Assembly: GCA_002633025.1 (NCBI GenBank)
Contig: NMRB01001383.1
Location: forward strand, 106,885-170,884
Source of the DNA: Notospermus geniculatus
Lineage: Eukaryota > Nemertea > Pilidiophora > Heteronemertea > Lineidae
DNA length: 64,000 nucleotides
Reading direction: 5' to 3'
Position numbers and translations under genes: made by a program. The notes under the pieces are model-generated. The model saw nothing but the letters and a program-made list of their open reading frames with translations, did no database searches and was not told where the DNA came from. The first letter of the stretch is position 1, and every line of letters starts with the position of its first letter. Shown here piece after piece: positions 11,609-24,559 of this stretch.

Positions 11609-13383
11609 GGATGCTCTATGCCATGTTTTTGCACTAAATCTTTTGCTCCTGAAGCCGCCGCCATATTTTAGAGGCAGCAGGCGACATCAGAATCTGTCCA
11701 GCATGTTGCCTATGCCGCCCCTACGGCAGTGCAGTTATCAGATGGCTGATAAGCTGTACTCTCAAGATACAAAGCGTAGAGGATGCAGGGCTTATCCACA
11801 CAGACATGACAGATGTCTGCGCTACTTTCTAGAAAATTGACAAGGTAGGCCTACATGTATGCATCTTTGAAATAATTTATTAGCGAAAATTTAAAACGGA
11901 ATTAAAAGAAGGCATCTAGTCGTATCATGCATTTTGAAACCGGGAAGCGTTTTGCTTCTTCAAGCAAACAGCACTATTTTTGCAAGCACGCAGTTACCTT
12001 TTTGCCAAGTAGGCCTAGCACTTTTGTTGTTTCAGAATGCACATGCGCAGTGAGCATTTTATTCACCTCCTTCGGACGAGAGCAGTGTGATACAGGCCTG
12101 CACAATGTCAGCACGCAGAATGGCTGTATTCTGATACTTGAAATCGGAGCACATATCTAGCATTCCTTTCTATTGTTTCTGTGTCAATTATTGTACAAGT
12201 GGAATAAACCATTTGGTGGAGAAGTGTAGGGGCAACCTCAAACACAAAACAATTACACCTACATGTACCATCCATACATGTAGCTAAGAATTGGTTTGGC
12301 ATCTTTCATTATGTATTTGCATTGAGTGAGGACATAATTTACCCTAATATTACAATAGTTGAGAATGTGTCATTAGTTGCAAATATTCGAAAGTGTTGAC
12401 CTAGGGATCAAGAATGTTGCGTGTAGAGAATTGACAAATTAACAGTGTTGGCCAAACCAATGCCACAGAAAACATCTGTAAACATGATCCATTATACAAG
12501 ATTGTATGCTACTTTAGTCAACAGATGCTGAAGCATGCTTGAGGAAATTGAAGAGATTTTTCAGATGTTGAATTGAACAGAGTCTAATAATGATTTCAAA
12601 AACTGTTGGACTCATGTAATTCAATGAAGTTGTCTCCATTTTTTTTAAAAAGAAAGTTTGCATCATCATTTCCGAAAGCCAAATCATTAAGTTTCTCAGC
12701 TGGAGATGATACTTGAATCAGAACACCACACCAGGAAGGACAGAGCTTTGCATGATCTTGCAAAACCCTCATTCAGGAAGACCTGTCATTGTGTTTGCTA
12801 TGTAATTGTTTGCAAGTGCACTGTAGAGGTTTTGAGATAGTTCTCATATAATTCTTTGGAATATGATCTGTGTGTGTAAGTGTACTAGGCCTAGTTCCCT
12901 TGGCCCCCCTTTCTTTTGGTATTATGGTATAGTCCTGCTGCATTCTTAGAGTCAAGCTGGTCTGTCTCAGAAGTGTTCTTTGGCTGTAATTTACACACTG
13001 AGGATTGGCTACATGCTGGTGTACGTGTGGATCTAAGGAATTGATGTTTTCTACAATAACGAGATGTTAAAACACGCTGGACCTCATCAGAACAGGTTGA
13101 AAAATAGGCCTGGTAAGCTTTGTTGAAAAATTCTGTTCTTTCATACTTTACTATTGGATTCAAGGACAGTAGTTACATGCAATTGCTATTACAAGGAAGT
13201 AAGAAAACTCGGCATTTTTCCTTATAGAAATTCAGGTTCCAATCAATGGCTTGCTTTCTGTTGAATTGGGAGTATTTTCAAGTCCATGCTTCAATTCTGC
13301 TACCTCGCTTTCCTGACCGAAATTTCATTGATCACTGGACATGGAGGTTAAGTTGTGACCTACATGTATATTCTGTCTGATGC

Positions 13384-13686
13384 TACACTCCTCTCGCAGT
13401 GTTTTTTCGTTCGCTCTGTATGCTCTGCTCACAAAACACTGCTTCGAATGGCCGGTATTCTGCCGATTTACATCAGATGTCACTATTTCTGTCCAACCAA
13501 TCAGCACCCGCCATCAGGCTGCAAGTACAACTAAGCAAAATCCTAAAACACTTTTTCTGGCACGGCCATGACGGCAGCGGGAACAGTAGTGGTACCATCT
13601 GGTGGTCAATCGGCAGAATACCGGCTATTCAAAGCAGTGTTTTGTGAGCGGTGTGCAGCGAACAAAAACACTGCGAGAGGAGTGTA
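13384..13686. mobile_element. foldback element
   Basis: Arms of about 90 bp starting TACACTCCTCTCGCAGTG are inverted complements of the segment ending at 13686. It falls inside the 578 bases missing from copy B at the N of 28499, so its presence there cannot be judged. Confidence 0.7.
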
Positions 13687-14430
13687 CTGATGCTTACATG
13701 CATGTCTACTTGATATAGACGTGATAGATGACATAAGAACCCTGGTTCCTGCTTCAAATTTCTTAGCAACCCATTGTCTTAGCAGTACATGTAGTTCAAA
13801 CGTGCATGACATGAGCTGGGAAATACTGCTGTTTGTCCATACCCAATGCCTTCTTCTCCTTGTTACTCACTAACCCCTATCGAATCCAATTCCAAGATAT
13901 GACATACCACACCAACAATTTTATCTCCACCTCCTGGAGCAGTGACTCATTATCAGTCTATTCCTTTGCGGCCTGACCCTCTGATCAAGTGTGACATCCG
14001 TGAACAACCTCATCAGCCTGTCACAGGGAAACTGACAGCATTAATCCCCTCATTGGCCATTCTGTAGATAGCAGTCTTCGCCTATTCTATTTTGACAATG
14101 TAAGTCATACAAGATGATAGATGTGTCAATTCATTCGGGAAGTGCATGTCTGCAGTGTCGAAAACCAATCAGGTGAGTAGCTTTTGTAGTGTATGCCTTC
14201 ATTTCTTTGTGATGGATTCTACACGTACCGTTAGACTTCTCAAACTTACAGCCCCAAGGTGAATTTTTTACAAGAATATTTTGTCAATGGTTGCAATACC
14301 ATAGTCATGGTTTTAAAATATTCATGGTCTATAATCTAGTGTCTGATATCTTGAATGAGTTTGTTCCTGTTCCAAGCCTTTCCGTTGCATGGGAAAGTCG
14401 CTCCTTTCAGTCCTTGCAGATGACATAATA

Positions 14431-14555
14431 GTGAGCTTTAATTTGCAAGCGCCCGGTTAGGCCATACGACAACGTTCATCTATTTGTTAGTGCATGTACC
14501 CACACAATAGATAAACGTGGTCGTAGGGCCTAACCGGGCGCTTGCGAAAGCTCAC
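14431..14555. mobile_element. foldback MITE, copy A only
   Basis: Ends GTGAGCTTTAATTTGCAAGC and its complement; arms contain GCGCCCGGTTAGGCC. Copy B reads straight through the site (near 29128), so the element is polymorphic between copies. Confidence 0.75.
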
Positions 14556-14751
14556 AAATTCGTTACAGTGGTTTGGAGTAGAGGCTGGGGATGTCATTAT
14601 GTTACAAGAAGAAGATGCAGGATTGGGTCTTTTCGTTATATCTTCACTCTGATCTTCGTCTTGTACTCACCCAGGAAAGAGGAGTAGGCCTACCAGCACT
14701 TTGAAAAGGAAACATGTGTATCCTCTAACTGTTTCTGGAAGTATTTACCAT

Positions 14752-15394
14752 CTTAAAGCTGAACTTAATAGATATAAACCCCAAGCGGCAGATGTAGAAA
14801 TTACGAACAGCCACAAGGCACTTCCAAACTACCTCTGAAAACGATACACCCTCTCGGACCGTCACAGTTGGTTTCACTTGCTACCACGCTCTTGAACAGT
14901 AACGATCTCAGCACAGCTGCCAAATGAGAAAAAACGAAAAATAATCTGTGATGGCACCGAGATTCGAACCCACAACCCTCTGATCGACTCGCCAACCTCT
15001 TTCTGTACGCGCCACGAAGACTACTTGCTTGCATGACGACAATTCCGATCGCTTTATTTCCTCATGGAGATCTTCAAAACCACAGCGCCTTTATTGTAGA
15101 TCGGCGTCGTTGTATGGAAGCAGTCGTCGTGGCACGGACAGAAAGAGGTTGGCGATTCAGAGGGTTGTGGGTTCGAATCTCGGTGCCAGCACAGATTATT
15201 TTTCGTTTTTTATCATTTGGCAGCTGTGCTAAGGTCTGTACTGTTCAAGAGCGTGGTGGCAAGTGAAACCAACTGTGACCGTCCGAGAGGGTGTATCGTT
15301 TTCAGAGGTAGTTTGGAAGTGCCTAGTGGCTGTTCGTAATTTCTACATGTACCTCTGCCGCTTGGGGTTTATATCTATTAAGTTCAGCTTTAAG
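14752..15394. mobile_element. long foldback made of inverted tRNA-like SINE arms
   Basis: Two arms of roughly 270-290 bp start and end with CTTAAAGCTGAACT/AGTTCAGCTTTAAG. Each arm carries a Pol III B-box-like GGTTCGAATC in a tRNA-like context (AGAGGTTGGCGA...GTGGGTTCGAATCTCGGTG): reverse strand around 14945-15015, forward strand around 15120-15195. Copy B lacks the whole element at about 29343. It looks like two head-to-head tRNA-derived SINE units. It is not a functional tRNA: the acceptor stem is not closed. Confidence 0.65.
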
Positions 15395-16183
15395 CCGGCC
15401 GACTTGGCGGAATGGCTGCTTGGTGTAGTGATTATCTGTCACATCATGCATCTGTAAGTACGTCCAGACAATGCCGTACAAACCTGTCAGTAATCGTTCA
15501 GTTTCTGAATGCAGTTTTAAAAAGCTCCTTGAATTTCTGATGCAGTCGACTTTTTGGATAGCCTATGTGCGAAGATAGGGAGTGAATTCAATTTTGCACA
15601 TGATTTTCATTCTTAAAATAGTTTTCACTATTCTATTTCCTTGTCTGCATTATGTTATCCACGAATGACTGGGTGGCATAACATTAAAAATAGTGACACA
15701 ACAAAAAATGACTGCATATTGATCTGCCCATCTCACGGATGTCTTGTTCCTTCATAACCCATCACGTATAGCACAAGAATAATAATATTGAAATCCCATT
15801 GGAGCACAGGACAGTATGCCTATCATGCCTATTCTGATCGCACTGTATTGGCAATTCTGGAAGTAGCTACAGAAAAGAAACTGTGGGCATTTTGCAAATG
15901 TGTGCGAAGCTGAATGGCAACTATTTCACCCAGTTTCTAGTGGCCTCATCATCTCAATTGTGACCCGGCATGACAATATGAGTCGGAATGCGCACATTAG
16001 AAGGCCCAACATGTCCAAGGTGACACCAACGGTCCGCTGATTTCAGGATTGTCTGCCCATTGTGAAATTTGACTTGGTCGATTTCTGTGGTTGCTGTCTG
16101 GTTCCACCATTGGTCTTCTTTTGTGCGACTTTCGACTCATTTTGCTGTGCCGGGTCACAATTAGTAATATTTCTGATGAATCC

Positions 16184-16230
16184 ATAATAAGCAAAAAGTC
16201 AATCTCCAGAATTGACTTTTTGCTTATTAT
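16184..16230. repeat. perfect 20-bp-arm hairpin
   Basis: ATAATAAGCAAAAAGTCAAT and its exact complement are separated by 7 bases. The surroundings show a direct repeat CTGATGAATCCA (about 16173 and 16266). Present in both copies (B at about 30149-30196). Confidence 0.7.
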
Positions 16231-17099
16231 CATTTTGTGTGTCAATTTTGTGCTATTCTTTATCTCTGATGAATCCACACATTAATTGACCAAAACCAAA
16301 GTATTGTCCACCCAAAATAAGCCTGAACACCCAAGGCGGATTGGAAGTCAACTGCCCATCTAAGCAGTGTCTACGGCCTGAGAGAACTTTGGACGGCAAG
16401 GGTCGAGAGACCATTCTTCCAACTATCATGACCGAATGGGCGATGATGGTCCCACGAAGTAGTGCTTGACCAGGGGTACCATCACCCAGTGGTCAGCAAA
16501 GAGGGAGTCCATCTAGAGATTGACTGCAGGGAGCTGCTAATGAAGCTGAAGAGGCTGGTGAAGCCTCTTTGAACTAGGGTCGAGCGCAGGACCCTAACAG
16601 AGCCAGGAAAGCCAAGGCAGATCAAAGCACGGACAAGCCTGCAACAGGCCAACGTCAGGTGCTGGAGTGGAGGAGCTGCAAGAAGCCCTAGTACTCCAAA
16701 TAGCAGCCCAACAGCAAAGTTCCTCACCTTGCAGAAGGTGGCCATGAAGCCCCACACCAGTCACGCCTAGGGCCTCAGCAAGAGGCCCTAGGAACCATAA
16801 GAGGCCCTAGGAACCATACTGAACTTCACAAAAGCAGCTACCATCAGCTGCCTGACTTTGAAGAAGAAGCTCAATCTCAACTTCCCACTCTGTCACACAG
16901 ACTGCGGGGAAGAAGGATCAGGTGCTAATGAGTTGGTGAATAGGTGCAGCTGCGTCACACACACAAGAAAGGGGACCAGATGATTGAGTTGAACGAAAGG
17001 GGCACCCATTACCCGGTCACTCGGACGGTGAAGGGGTACTTGAGGGCTTGAGCAGAGGATGCTGAAGGCAGGGTCTTGAGGGCAGAGGTGCCGAGGGCG

Positions 17100-17935
17100 G
17101 TGATTGGGGAGATGTTTCAGACTCTGGTACCGTAGCCGTTACTCTCGCACAGTTTCACTGCACGTGCAGATTATGCAGGGAAATGATTGAAACCGTAGGT
17201 CATGTTTTGGTAGGCTTTGTGAAACAAGATATTGGTCCACATACAAGGTGCGCCACAACGACGTGGGTGGTACTGCGCTGAGTACTGATGGGAACAGAGG
17301 ATCTCACGTAGAGATGCTGCTGCGTGTGGCCAGAAATTTAACGGTAAATTTGTCAAGGTACAATGGGACCCAATGGTACCCCTATCATGAACACTTCTGG
17401 TAGCGCGACTTGAAAGTGCCAGCCTGAAGAAGACCCCGGTCAGGCACGGATCCAGGGTTGACAGAAAGGGGGGGGTAGCTTGATGGAGGCGGCGGATAAC
17501 GAAAGCAGGAAGCCGAAACGGGGGGTCTGGGGGCACTCCCCCATAAAAATTTGACAATTTAAGTGCTTTTAGATGCATTTTCCTGGCATCTGAGAGCAAA
17601 ATACTCAAATTTTTTATGTGATTGAATTTTTCTTGCTAAAAAAATCATTGCTCTGCCGAAAATAGGGGGGGGGGCGTACGTCCCTTCCGCCCCGTCTGGA
17701 TCCGTGCCTGCCGGTGGTCGAAAATTTGCTAAGATTCTGGAAATTGACTTCCTGTTTATCATCTATCATGAACAGGAATATTCCCAACAGGAGACCAGAT
17801 CTAATCCTCGTAATGAAAGGGATAAAAAGATCCACCTTGTCGAGATCACACAGTCTGCTCGGACATCGCAGTCCTAGAAAGGGCAGACGAGAAACATCGA
17901 AAGTACCAGGCTCCAGCAGGTGACCTCAATATACT
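17100..17935 (+). mobile_element. degraded LINE C-terminus, copy A
   Basis: Out-of-frame remnants show a C-x2-C-x8-H zinc-knuckle start (CRLCREMIETVGHVLVG, about 17163-17215; the last cysteine is lost by frameshift) and a downstream NRRPDLILV segment (about 17785-17812). CCHC followed by a PD motif is typical of the tail of LINEs with a restriction-like endonuclease (R2/R4/NeSL type). A 270-bp element (17441-17710) interrupts it here but not in copy B. It is not a functional gene. Confidence 0.55.
17441..17710. mobile_element. hAT-like MITE inserted in LINE, copy A only
   Basis: Ends CAGGCACGGATCC and GGATCCGTGCCTG are perfect inverted repeats, with CCGGT on both flanks. Copy B (about 31415) has the uninterrupted ACCCCGGTTGGGGTCG. 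Confidence 0.75.
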
Positions 17936-18198
17936 AAAGTCCCTATCGGTCTGGGCTGACGCTCGCACACCCTTAGGGGCTTGGTAGTCAAGTCAAGTGC
18001 TGTGTGAAGGCACGTTTCTGACGGAGGTCCAAAGGGTGGCCATCTTCGGTACAGTCATGACCATCAAGCGCCATCTCGCTCAGTAAGTAGGGCATATAGA
18101 CCTCAATCACCAGGCCAGACACTGACATGAGGACTCTGACAGTGTTGCAAAAACACGACACCTGCATGCACAGAAAGTGACAAGAGTCGGAAGAACCC

Positions 18199-18316
18199 CA
18201 TCCTGAGGAATTCAGGTCTTTTTAGGGCATTGTTCCTACGTCACCATGGTCACAGGGCTCCACTTTGTGGATGCGAGGTAGGAGCCATCCTAAAAAGACC
18301 TGATTACTTCAGGATG
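18199..18316. repeat. inverted repeat, copy A
   Basis: CCATCCTGAGGAATTCAGGT...TTTTTAGG pairs with the complement ending CTTCAGGATGG. Both copies have it (B at about 31903-32010). Confidence 0.65.
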
Positions 18317-19314
18317 GAAGAACCCTCGCTGGGTTGCACGACCTGGGTGGTGGTGACCGCGGGTGCATAAGCTGCCCAAGGAACTCCAGTGATGAAACTG
18401 GAATTTGAGTGTGTCCTGGAATAAACCATGCAGTGGCAGGGTGCATGGACACAGAACATTCGAATTGTGTGAGGTAGAATTTTTAAACTGACTTATAAAA
18501 TGACCAGGGCAGACCGGAAAGTCCGATAGGCCATGTAGGGCTTTCGATGCCTCTATCAGCGGTTTAGTTTATGGGAAAATGCGTTATAACTACATGTAAG
18601 CTTACAGGTAACTGCAGATAGGCGCTGGTAGCATTATTGGACTTTCTGTGCAGTCGGCCCAGGTCAGCTCTTACTACAAGTTGTTGTGGACCTACATGTA
18701 CATATACCACACACCGTCCAGAAGTTGTACACCAGTTATTGCATCTTACATGTCTTTACATGACACTGTCGGTGAATGACAGTGTACAAAATTGTTCCAT
18801 GTTCTCTGATTATTTTACCTGCTCTAACAAATTTGAAGAGATTAGGGTGAAGTTCAAGTGGGGTTTCGAGTTATTTTAAGTTCAAGTGCTTTCATATGTG
18901 TAATATACATGTATAGGCCTATTGTTTTGAACGCAGAAATGTGAATCATTCATCTTGATATCATGTTTCATGAATTTGCAATAAGTGTGATGAGACACCC
19001 AGGTGTATGATGTCATCAGAAATGGGTGGTAACTGCATTGATTGGTGAACATTAGTGTATGTTTCCTCCTTTGAAGATTTTTCACCTGTCTTCATTTATT
19101 TTAATAGGAGCAGTCAGCCACGCGTATTGCCAAAAGATGGCAGCACAGTTCTAGTGGACCAATACAAAAGAAGCTTCTCTTGATTGGTGCTCAATCAGGA
19201 ATGAATGGGTCCGCTATATGCATTGAAGTGGGCCGTAGTGACACCTATTGGCCAACTCACTGATAGCTCCTATTGCCTTGCACATGTTCTTCCGGCTGAG
19301 ATGAAGTACTATAT
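18317..19314. other. no gene seen
   Basis: Duplicated in copy B at about 32011-33008. ACATGTA-rich sequence with scattered stops in all frames. No exon could be supported. Confidence 0.5.
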
Positions 19315-19570
19315 ACAGTACTTTGCACAAGTGTCCTACCTTTATTCGCGTACGTCACGCGGATGGTACGCTTCACATCATTGCGTATGGTACGGGTGCG
19401 TCATGTGTGTCTTCTGTGTCATGTCCATGCACCACAGGCGAATGACATTACGTCTTCACTATGTGTCTTTCATGACGGCATAAGATACGAGGATGGTACG
19501 CGCATGATGGTGCATGTGGTACTTGGATGGTGCTTGGCACGGGAGGGAGGTCAATTGTGCAACGTACTGT
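19315..19570 (+). mobile_element. TGACGT-rich MITE family, copy 2 (copy A only)
   Basis: Ends ACAGTAC and GTACTGT; interior matches the family of 7018-7308. Copy B has the uninterrupted site near 33005-33020, so this insertion separates the copies. Confidence 0.75.
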
Positions 19571-20083
19571 TTGATTCAAATTGCAAAAAAGTGGTTTTGG
19601 AGGTTTTGTCATGTTTGTATATTGTCGATGTCATAAACTTACAACACAATGAACTTGATTCCAAGTGATGCACTGATGGTCTAAAGATTAGCTAAAATTT
19701 GGGGCAACCAATTTCATTATACCCTTGAAAGGTCTACAGTGTAGCGATATGATGATTTTAACAGGTCTGCATTGTACAATACAAAAGTGTGACTCTGAAG
19801 TAGCCCACATCTCCAGGGGTTATCGAAAATCGTGCACTGGCATAATTTCTATGATCAAAATTCCAGAGGTGTTTATAGCTTTTTGTTGTGCATTTCATAT
19901 CTCCTGAACTCCTAGTTTATAGTGGCATAATTGGTTGTGATTTACAAAACAGAGCATGTATCTGGCAGCCGCTGCTTAACCCAATAGAACCGACTATTTT
20001 TTTGGCACTTTCCATTTGTAGTACCATACCGCTCTGAACCGCCGTGAACTGCGACTGCATTAAGCTGTGTAGAAAAATGTATA

Positions 20084-20323
20084 ATATACTGTGGTCGCGG
20101 AGTTATGCCGGATTGGCTTCATATCCGACCATTTTGCTATTACCATATTACATGGGCACGATGTTGGTTTCATGTTTTCAATATGAATGAATCCAAGACA
20201 TGCCTTCCCGAGATTTGTATTCGGGCATTCCTTTCATTTATTTAAGGCTACTCCTGCGGGTTATAATGTAGGCCTATAGAACCGCCCCCAATCCGGCATA
20301 CATACTCCGCGACCACAGTATAT
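20084..20323. mobile_element. Tc1/mariner-like MITE, copy A only
   Basis: Inverted ends ATACTGTGGTCGCGGAG and the complement ending CCGCGACCACAGTAT, bounded by TA. Copy B reads CACATAATCAATCAAGG at the matching site (near 33540), an empty site. No transposase frame. Confidence 0.7.
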
Positions 20324-20639
20324 CAGTCAAGGGCGTTTATGGCGGTATCGGTGTCTGGCGACATGGCGGCTTGTGGCGCTGTTGGCAGTAATTGATGATT
20401 TTGATTGTCGAAAAGTGGGCGTGGCTCACGGCAGGGTGCTTCAGGGCGGCATGGGCTCTATTGGGTTAACGCTTTGACATCCACTCTTGCTGTGTGGTGT
20501 GAGGTCAAAATCAGAGGCAATTTAAGTTTGTACAATTCAATACTGACAGACATGTTGATTATGCACCTTAACTCAGATGGCGCTACGACCACTGCTTTGC
20601 TGCAGCTTTTTGGCGATTCAGCTCTGAGGCACTGAAGTC

Positions 20640-21060
20640 GTCAATGGACATGTACAGTACAGGGTACAATTGACATACCTGAGTTCACGTACTATTCGCG
20701 CTACTAAATCTTCACACTGTGTGAAACTTTCGCGCAGGGTGCGGTGGCCTACGTGAAACGTCCAGAAACCAATGTCTTAGTCCTCGCATACCTTATGCGC
20801 GATCTTCGCGAAGTGCAGCAAGAGCAACCTTTGTGTACGCTTCGCATATTGATGCGCTAGGCTTCGTGCAGGATGCACGTAAGCTTCGCACAGAATGTGC
20901 GAATGTGGGCAAAAATGTTTGTGGATTTGTGCAGGGTACGCGAATTCTTTGCGTATGTCACAGGCATGTTGCGCGATCGAGCTACGTAGGCTTTGCGTAT
21001 GCTGCGCGAAGCATATGGGATGTCAATTGTGCCCTGTACCGGTACTGTGTTAGGTGAAGT
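20640..21060. repeat. CGCGAAGC/GTACGC-rich segment
   Basis: Words such as TTCGCGCAGGGT, GCGTACGC and GCTTCGCA recur irregularly. The same patch is present in copy B (about 34030-34500). CpG is much commoner than in the flanks. No reading frame is conserved between the copies. Confidence 0.4.
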
Positions 21061-21778
21061 CGAGAGAATTTCGTCTCAATCAGTCAATAGTGTTGAGTAC
21101 ACGCAAATAGAAAACCTACACTTAGAAGATCATATATGCAATTCTCACAAGAAAAGCACGCCTCCATATTATGCATGGCAATTTGGCAATATATAATATC
21201 CAAACTACGATCACGGGTTTGCAATGCAAACATACAACACTTGCCTATGACAGTGCCTTGGGCATAAGAAAATGTTCATGAGAAGTACATGTTGGCACAC
21301 ATATAGTTTGTCATTGTTCCAAAATACCTCAAGGCATTTTGTTTTGAATATTCCAATTTGCATCCATTTCATACAGGACCTGATTTCCACATTCTTCGTT
21401 GAGAGAACTCAAGGCTAACTTGTCCCACGCTGTCTTCATTGTTAAATTCTCTTCAATTCTATTTTGTTTCTTTCAATTTCATTGATTTAGTTGCTCATGT
21501 ACGTACCTTTATTCGTTCCCTTACTTTTCGTGTGTCATTTTGCTACAGTAGGTTGCACAATGGGGTTGTAGCCATTCTTTTTCTACCATTTGATGGCGCT
21601 GCGACCATATCAACTTTTCCAATGTGACGTTGTACGGAACGTCAACGATCACACTACCGTGACGGTAGTGTGGCTTCATGCTCGCACCTCGTATTGCCAC
21701 GGAGATGACGTCCTGAAGACAATGAAAAGGCCTGATATGGTCGCGGCGACATCTTTCCGTGGAGAAGTGGCAATGACC

Positions 21779-22029
21779 TCATTGACCTACCTTTATTCAC
21801 GTACCTTCCGCGTACGTCACGCAGAAGGTACGCTTCAGTTCATTGCGTATGGTACGGGTGTGTCACACACTCATCTCTTCTGCGTGACGTCTGCGCTCCA
21901 TGCGCGGATGACGTTACGTCTTCACTGCATGCCTTCCATGACGGCGCGCGACGTCCGTGGAAGATACGCTGCATGGTGTACGTGGATGGTTCACGGCACG
22001 GAAGGGAGGTTAATTGTGTAATATACTGT
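21779..22029 (+). mobile_element. TGACGT-rich MITE family, copy 3
   Basis: Left end lost; right end GGTTAATTGTGTAATATACTGT is the family terminus. It lies about 180 bp upstream of the splice acceptor of the N-terminal PALS1 exon, and copy B has it too (35214-35463). Confidence 0.75.
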
Positions 22030-22210
22030 ATGTGTCTTCTACTAAAGTCTTGTTTCAGCATGCAACCAAAGCGAATCCCGCTAAGCTACAGAGCTGTAAT
22101 CATCTCAGTCTTCTGGGATATGGCCTTGGTGGTATGTCTGGCAAACATACCTTGGCACAACAAGGTACTTTTTCTAGGAAGATACTCATTGTCTCATCTT
22201 TCTTTTACAG

Positions 22211-22586
22211 TTGCTGACGTCCACAATGTTCAAGATGCGTATGTGATAGCGGTGGAAGAAAAGGCAAAACAACGCTTGCAGAAGCTGTCATCGGTGCATA
22301 AGATACAGCCAGTGGATATGACCAAACTACCTAATCAAGAAGAGAAAGAGAACATGGACACGGATTTCGGAAGCTATAATCCATTCAATAGTCAGGGAAA
22401 TAATATGGACGCACGCCATAAAAGGGGCAAGCAACAAGTTCATGTTGAAGCCGGTTTCAATGGCCAAACTATTGAAACGGACTTGGGTGGTGGTGGGCAT
22501 ATTGACGCCGGTGTAAGGGATCCGTATGTTGATTCGAGTCGGATGAATGGATATGTTAATGGTGGGACTACTAACTTAAGCAACAC
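22211..22586 (+). CDS. PALS1: PALS1 N-terminal exon, copy A, cut by gap
   Basis: After the acceptor TTTCTTTTACAG the sequence is nearly identical to the first 376 bases of 35645-36733 and encodes the same protein (VHNVQDAYVIAVEEKAKQ at the start). It runs into the N stretch before the Par6-binding ECR1/ECR2 part, so whether this copy is intact is unknown. Differences seen up to the gap are silent or minor. It is either an allele of the copy B exon placed separately by the assembler or a true duplicate. Confidence 0.8.
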
Positions 22587-23361
22587 NNNNNNNNNNNNNN
22601 NNNNNNNNNNNNNNNNNNNNNNNNNNNNNNNNNNNNNNNNNNNNNNNNNNNNNNNNNNNNNNNNNNNNNNNNNNNNNNNNNNNNNNNNNNNNNNNNNNNN
22701 NNNNNNNNNNNNNNNNNNNNNNNNNNNNNNNNNNNNNNNNNNNNNNNNNNNNNNNNNNNNNNNNNNNNNNNNNNNNNNNNNNNNNNNNNNNNNNNNNNNN
22801 NNNNNNNNNNNNNNNNNNNNNNNNNNNNNNNNNNNNNNNNNNNNNNNNNNNNNNNNNNNNNNNNNNNNNNNNNNNNNNNNNNNNNNNNNNNNNNNNNNNN
22901 NNNNNNNNNNNNNNNNNNNNNNNNNNNNNNNNNNNNNNNNNNNNNNNNNNNNNNNNNNNNNNNNNNNNNNNNNNNNNNNNNNNNNNNNNNNNNNNNNNNN
23001 NNNNNNNNNNNNNNNNNNNNNNNNNNNNNNNNNNNNNNNNNNNNNNNNNNNNNNNNNNNNNNNNNNNNNNNNNNNNNNNNNNNNNNNNNNNNNNNNNNNN
23101 NNNNNNNNNNNNNNNNNNNNNNNNNNNNNNNNNNNNNNNNNNNNNNNNNNNNNNNNNNNNNNNNNNNNNNNNNNNNNNNNNNNNNNNNNNNNNNNNNNNN
23201 NNNNNNNNNNNNNNNNNNNNNNNNNNNNNNNNNNNNNNNNNNNNNNNNNNNNNNNNNNNNNNNNNNNNNNNNNNNNNNNNNNNNNNNNNNNNNNNNNNNN
23301 NNNNNNNNNNNNNNNNNNNNNNNNNNNNNNNNNNNNNNNNNNNNNNNNNNNNNNNNNNNNN
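22587..23361. other. assembly gap (N)
   Basis: 775 undetermined bases. By comparison with copy B they should include the rest of the N-terminal exon, its donor site and the 5' part of the DINE-like element ending at 23469. Confidence 0.95.
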
Positions 23362-23469
23362 ATGTTACGATGTTTCTGCACTAATCCTTCACCATTCAGT
23401 GTATCACCAGGCTACTCACACTTCATACTCTGTCACAGAGGTGAGCACAATGGCCCTGGCCATTTCATT
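23362..23469 (+). mobile_element. 3' end of DINE-like element, copy A only
   Basis: Ends GGTGAGCACAATGGCC, hairpin ATGGCC-CT-GGCCAT and CATTTCATT, directly followed by GTTATTACAG. Copy B at 36747-36765 reads CATTTTTGTTATTACAG, an empty site after a T-run. A related, older 3' module shared by both copies lies at about 23640-23671 and 36929-36965. Confidence 0.7.
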
Positions 23470-24559
23470 GTTATTACAGTATAGGTCACAATTGACATCC
23501 CGTTAACTTGGTATGTCATTGATTGATAATTACGGACAGATCATAAAATACTTAGCGCTGTATTGAGCTTTATCTTTTTCTGTGCTTCAACATTCACCAT
23601 GAGAGTCACAGTTTCACTTGACCACAAAGTCTATCAGAGAGGTGAGCACAATGTCCCTGGACATTTCACCAGGGTTTTTGGAGACCTGGGGTGGTCGTAT
23701 AAAAACTCCGCTAGTGCTAGCGGAGCCCATCTGCCGATAGTGCTGTACATTTTTCTATGCATTTTAACACCGATAGGCTGTCGAAGCACTAGCTGAGTTT
23801 CTTTGCGGCCGGCCCTGAGCTCCCGAGTCACATACGCATGAAATCCTCGTTTGACGCATGATCATGCAGACCCAACGTCATACTAACACGTTTGTCTGTG
23901 TGTGCTGAAGGGATCCCGGATGGCGCTGCAATCACCTCAGACTGGTTCCTCTCTACGACGGCATCACATTCGAAGTGTGTATTATTTTCACATTTTCACT
24001 GACCCTCTTGACCCCCATATCAGAACTGACCCTTTTGACCCTCAAGTGGAAAACTGACCCTTGGGTTACAAAGACCTTGGGTCACTGACCCTTAGCAAAA
24101 AAGACTCGATTGAAAACCCTGATTTCATGAAATATGTGCCATTGCCGCCAATAAGGTGATAGTTGACCTTCAGATCACTTAACTTTCAACTGTTGACAGT
24201 TTTATATTTTGAAGGACTTTGATACTTGGCATGATTGAAAAAGTGATTGATCCTATTTGAACTTCCAAATCAAATATGGTGATGACCTAGACAATCTCCT
24301 TCATCGATGATGGTTGATGCTGCAGCTGAGTTGATAATATTCTGTTGAGAAATTTGATCAATATTACAAATTCAAGCTGCTAATCGGGAAAGAAAGGTGG
24401 CTCGACTGATATTAAGAGCATTGGAAGCTCTTGCCTGTCGGGCCACATTGGTGTGAAGACTGTTTCTTGTGTGGATTTATATTGCATGTGGTGCTGGATA
24501 CACATTTTCCACAATGGATTTACAGAATTTATTTTACCCTGCGTTGGAACTTGTTTTAG

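Noticed and set aside
14941-15200. tRNA genes
   Set aside because: B-box-like GGTTCGAATC is present on both strands, but no complete cloverleaf with a closed acceptor stem; SINE-like arms of a foldback.
22587-23361. Long X-filled frames over the gap
   Set aside because: They are produced by undetermined bases.
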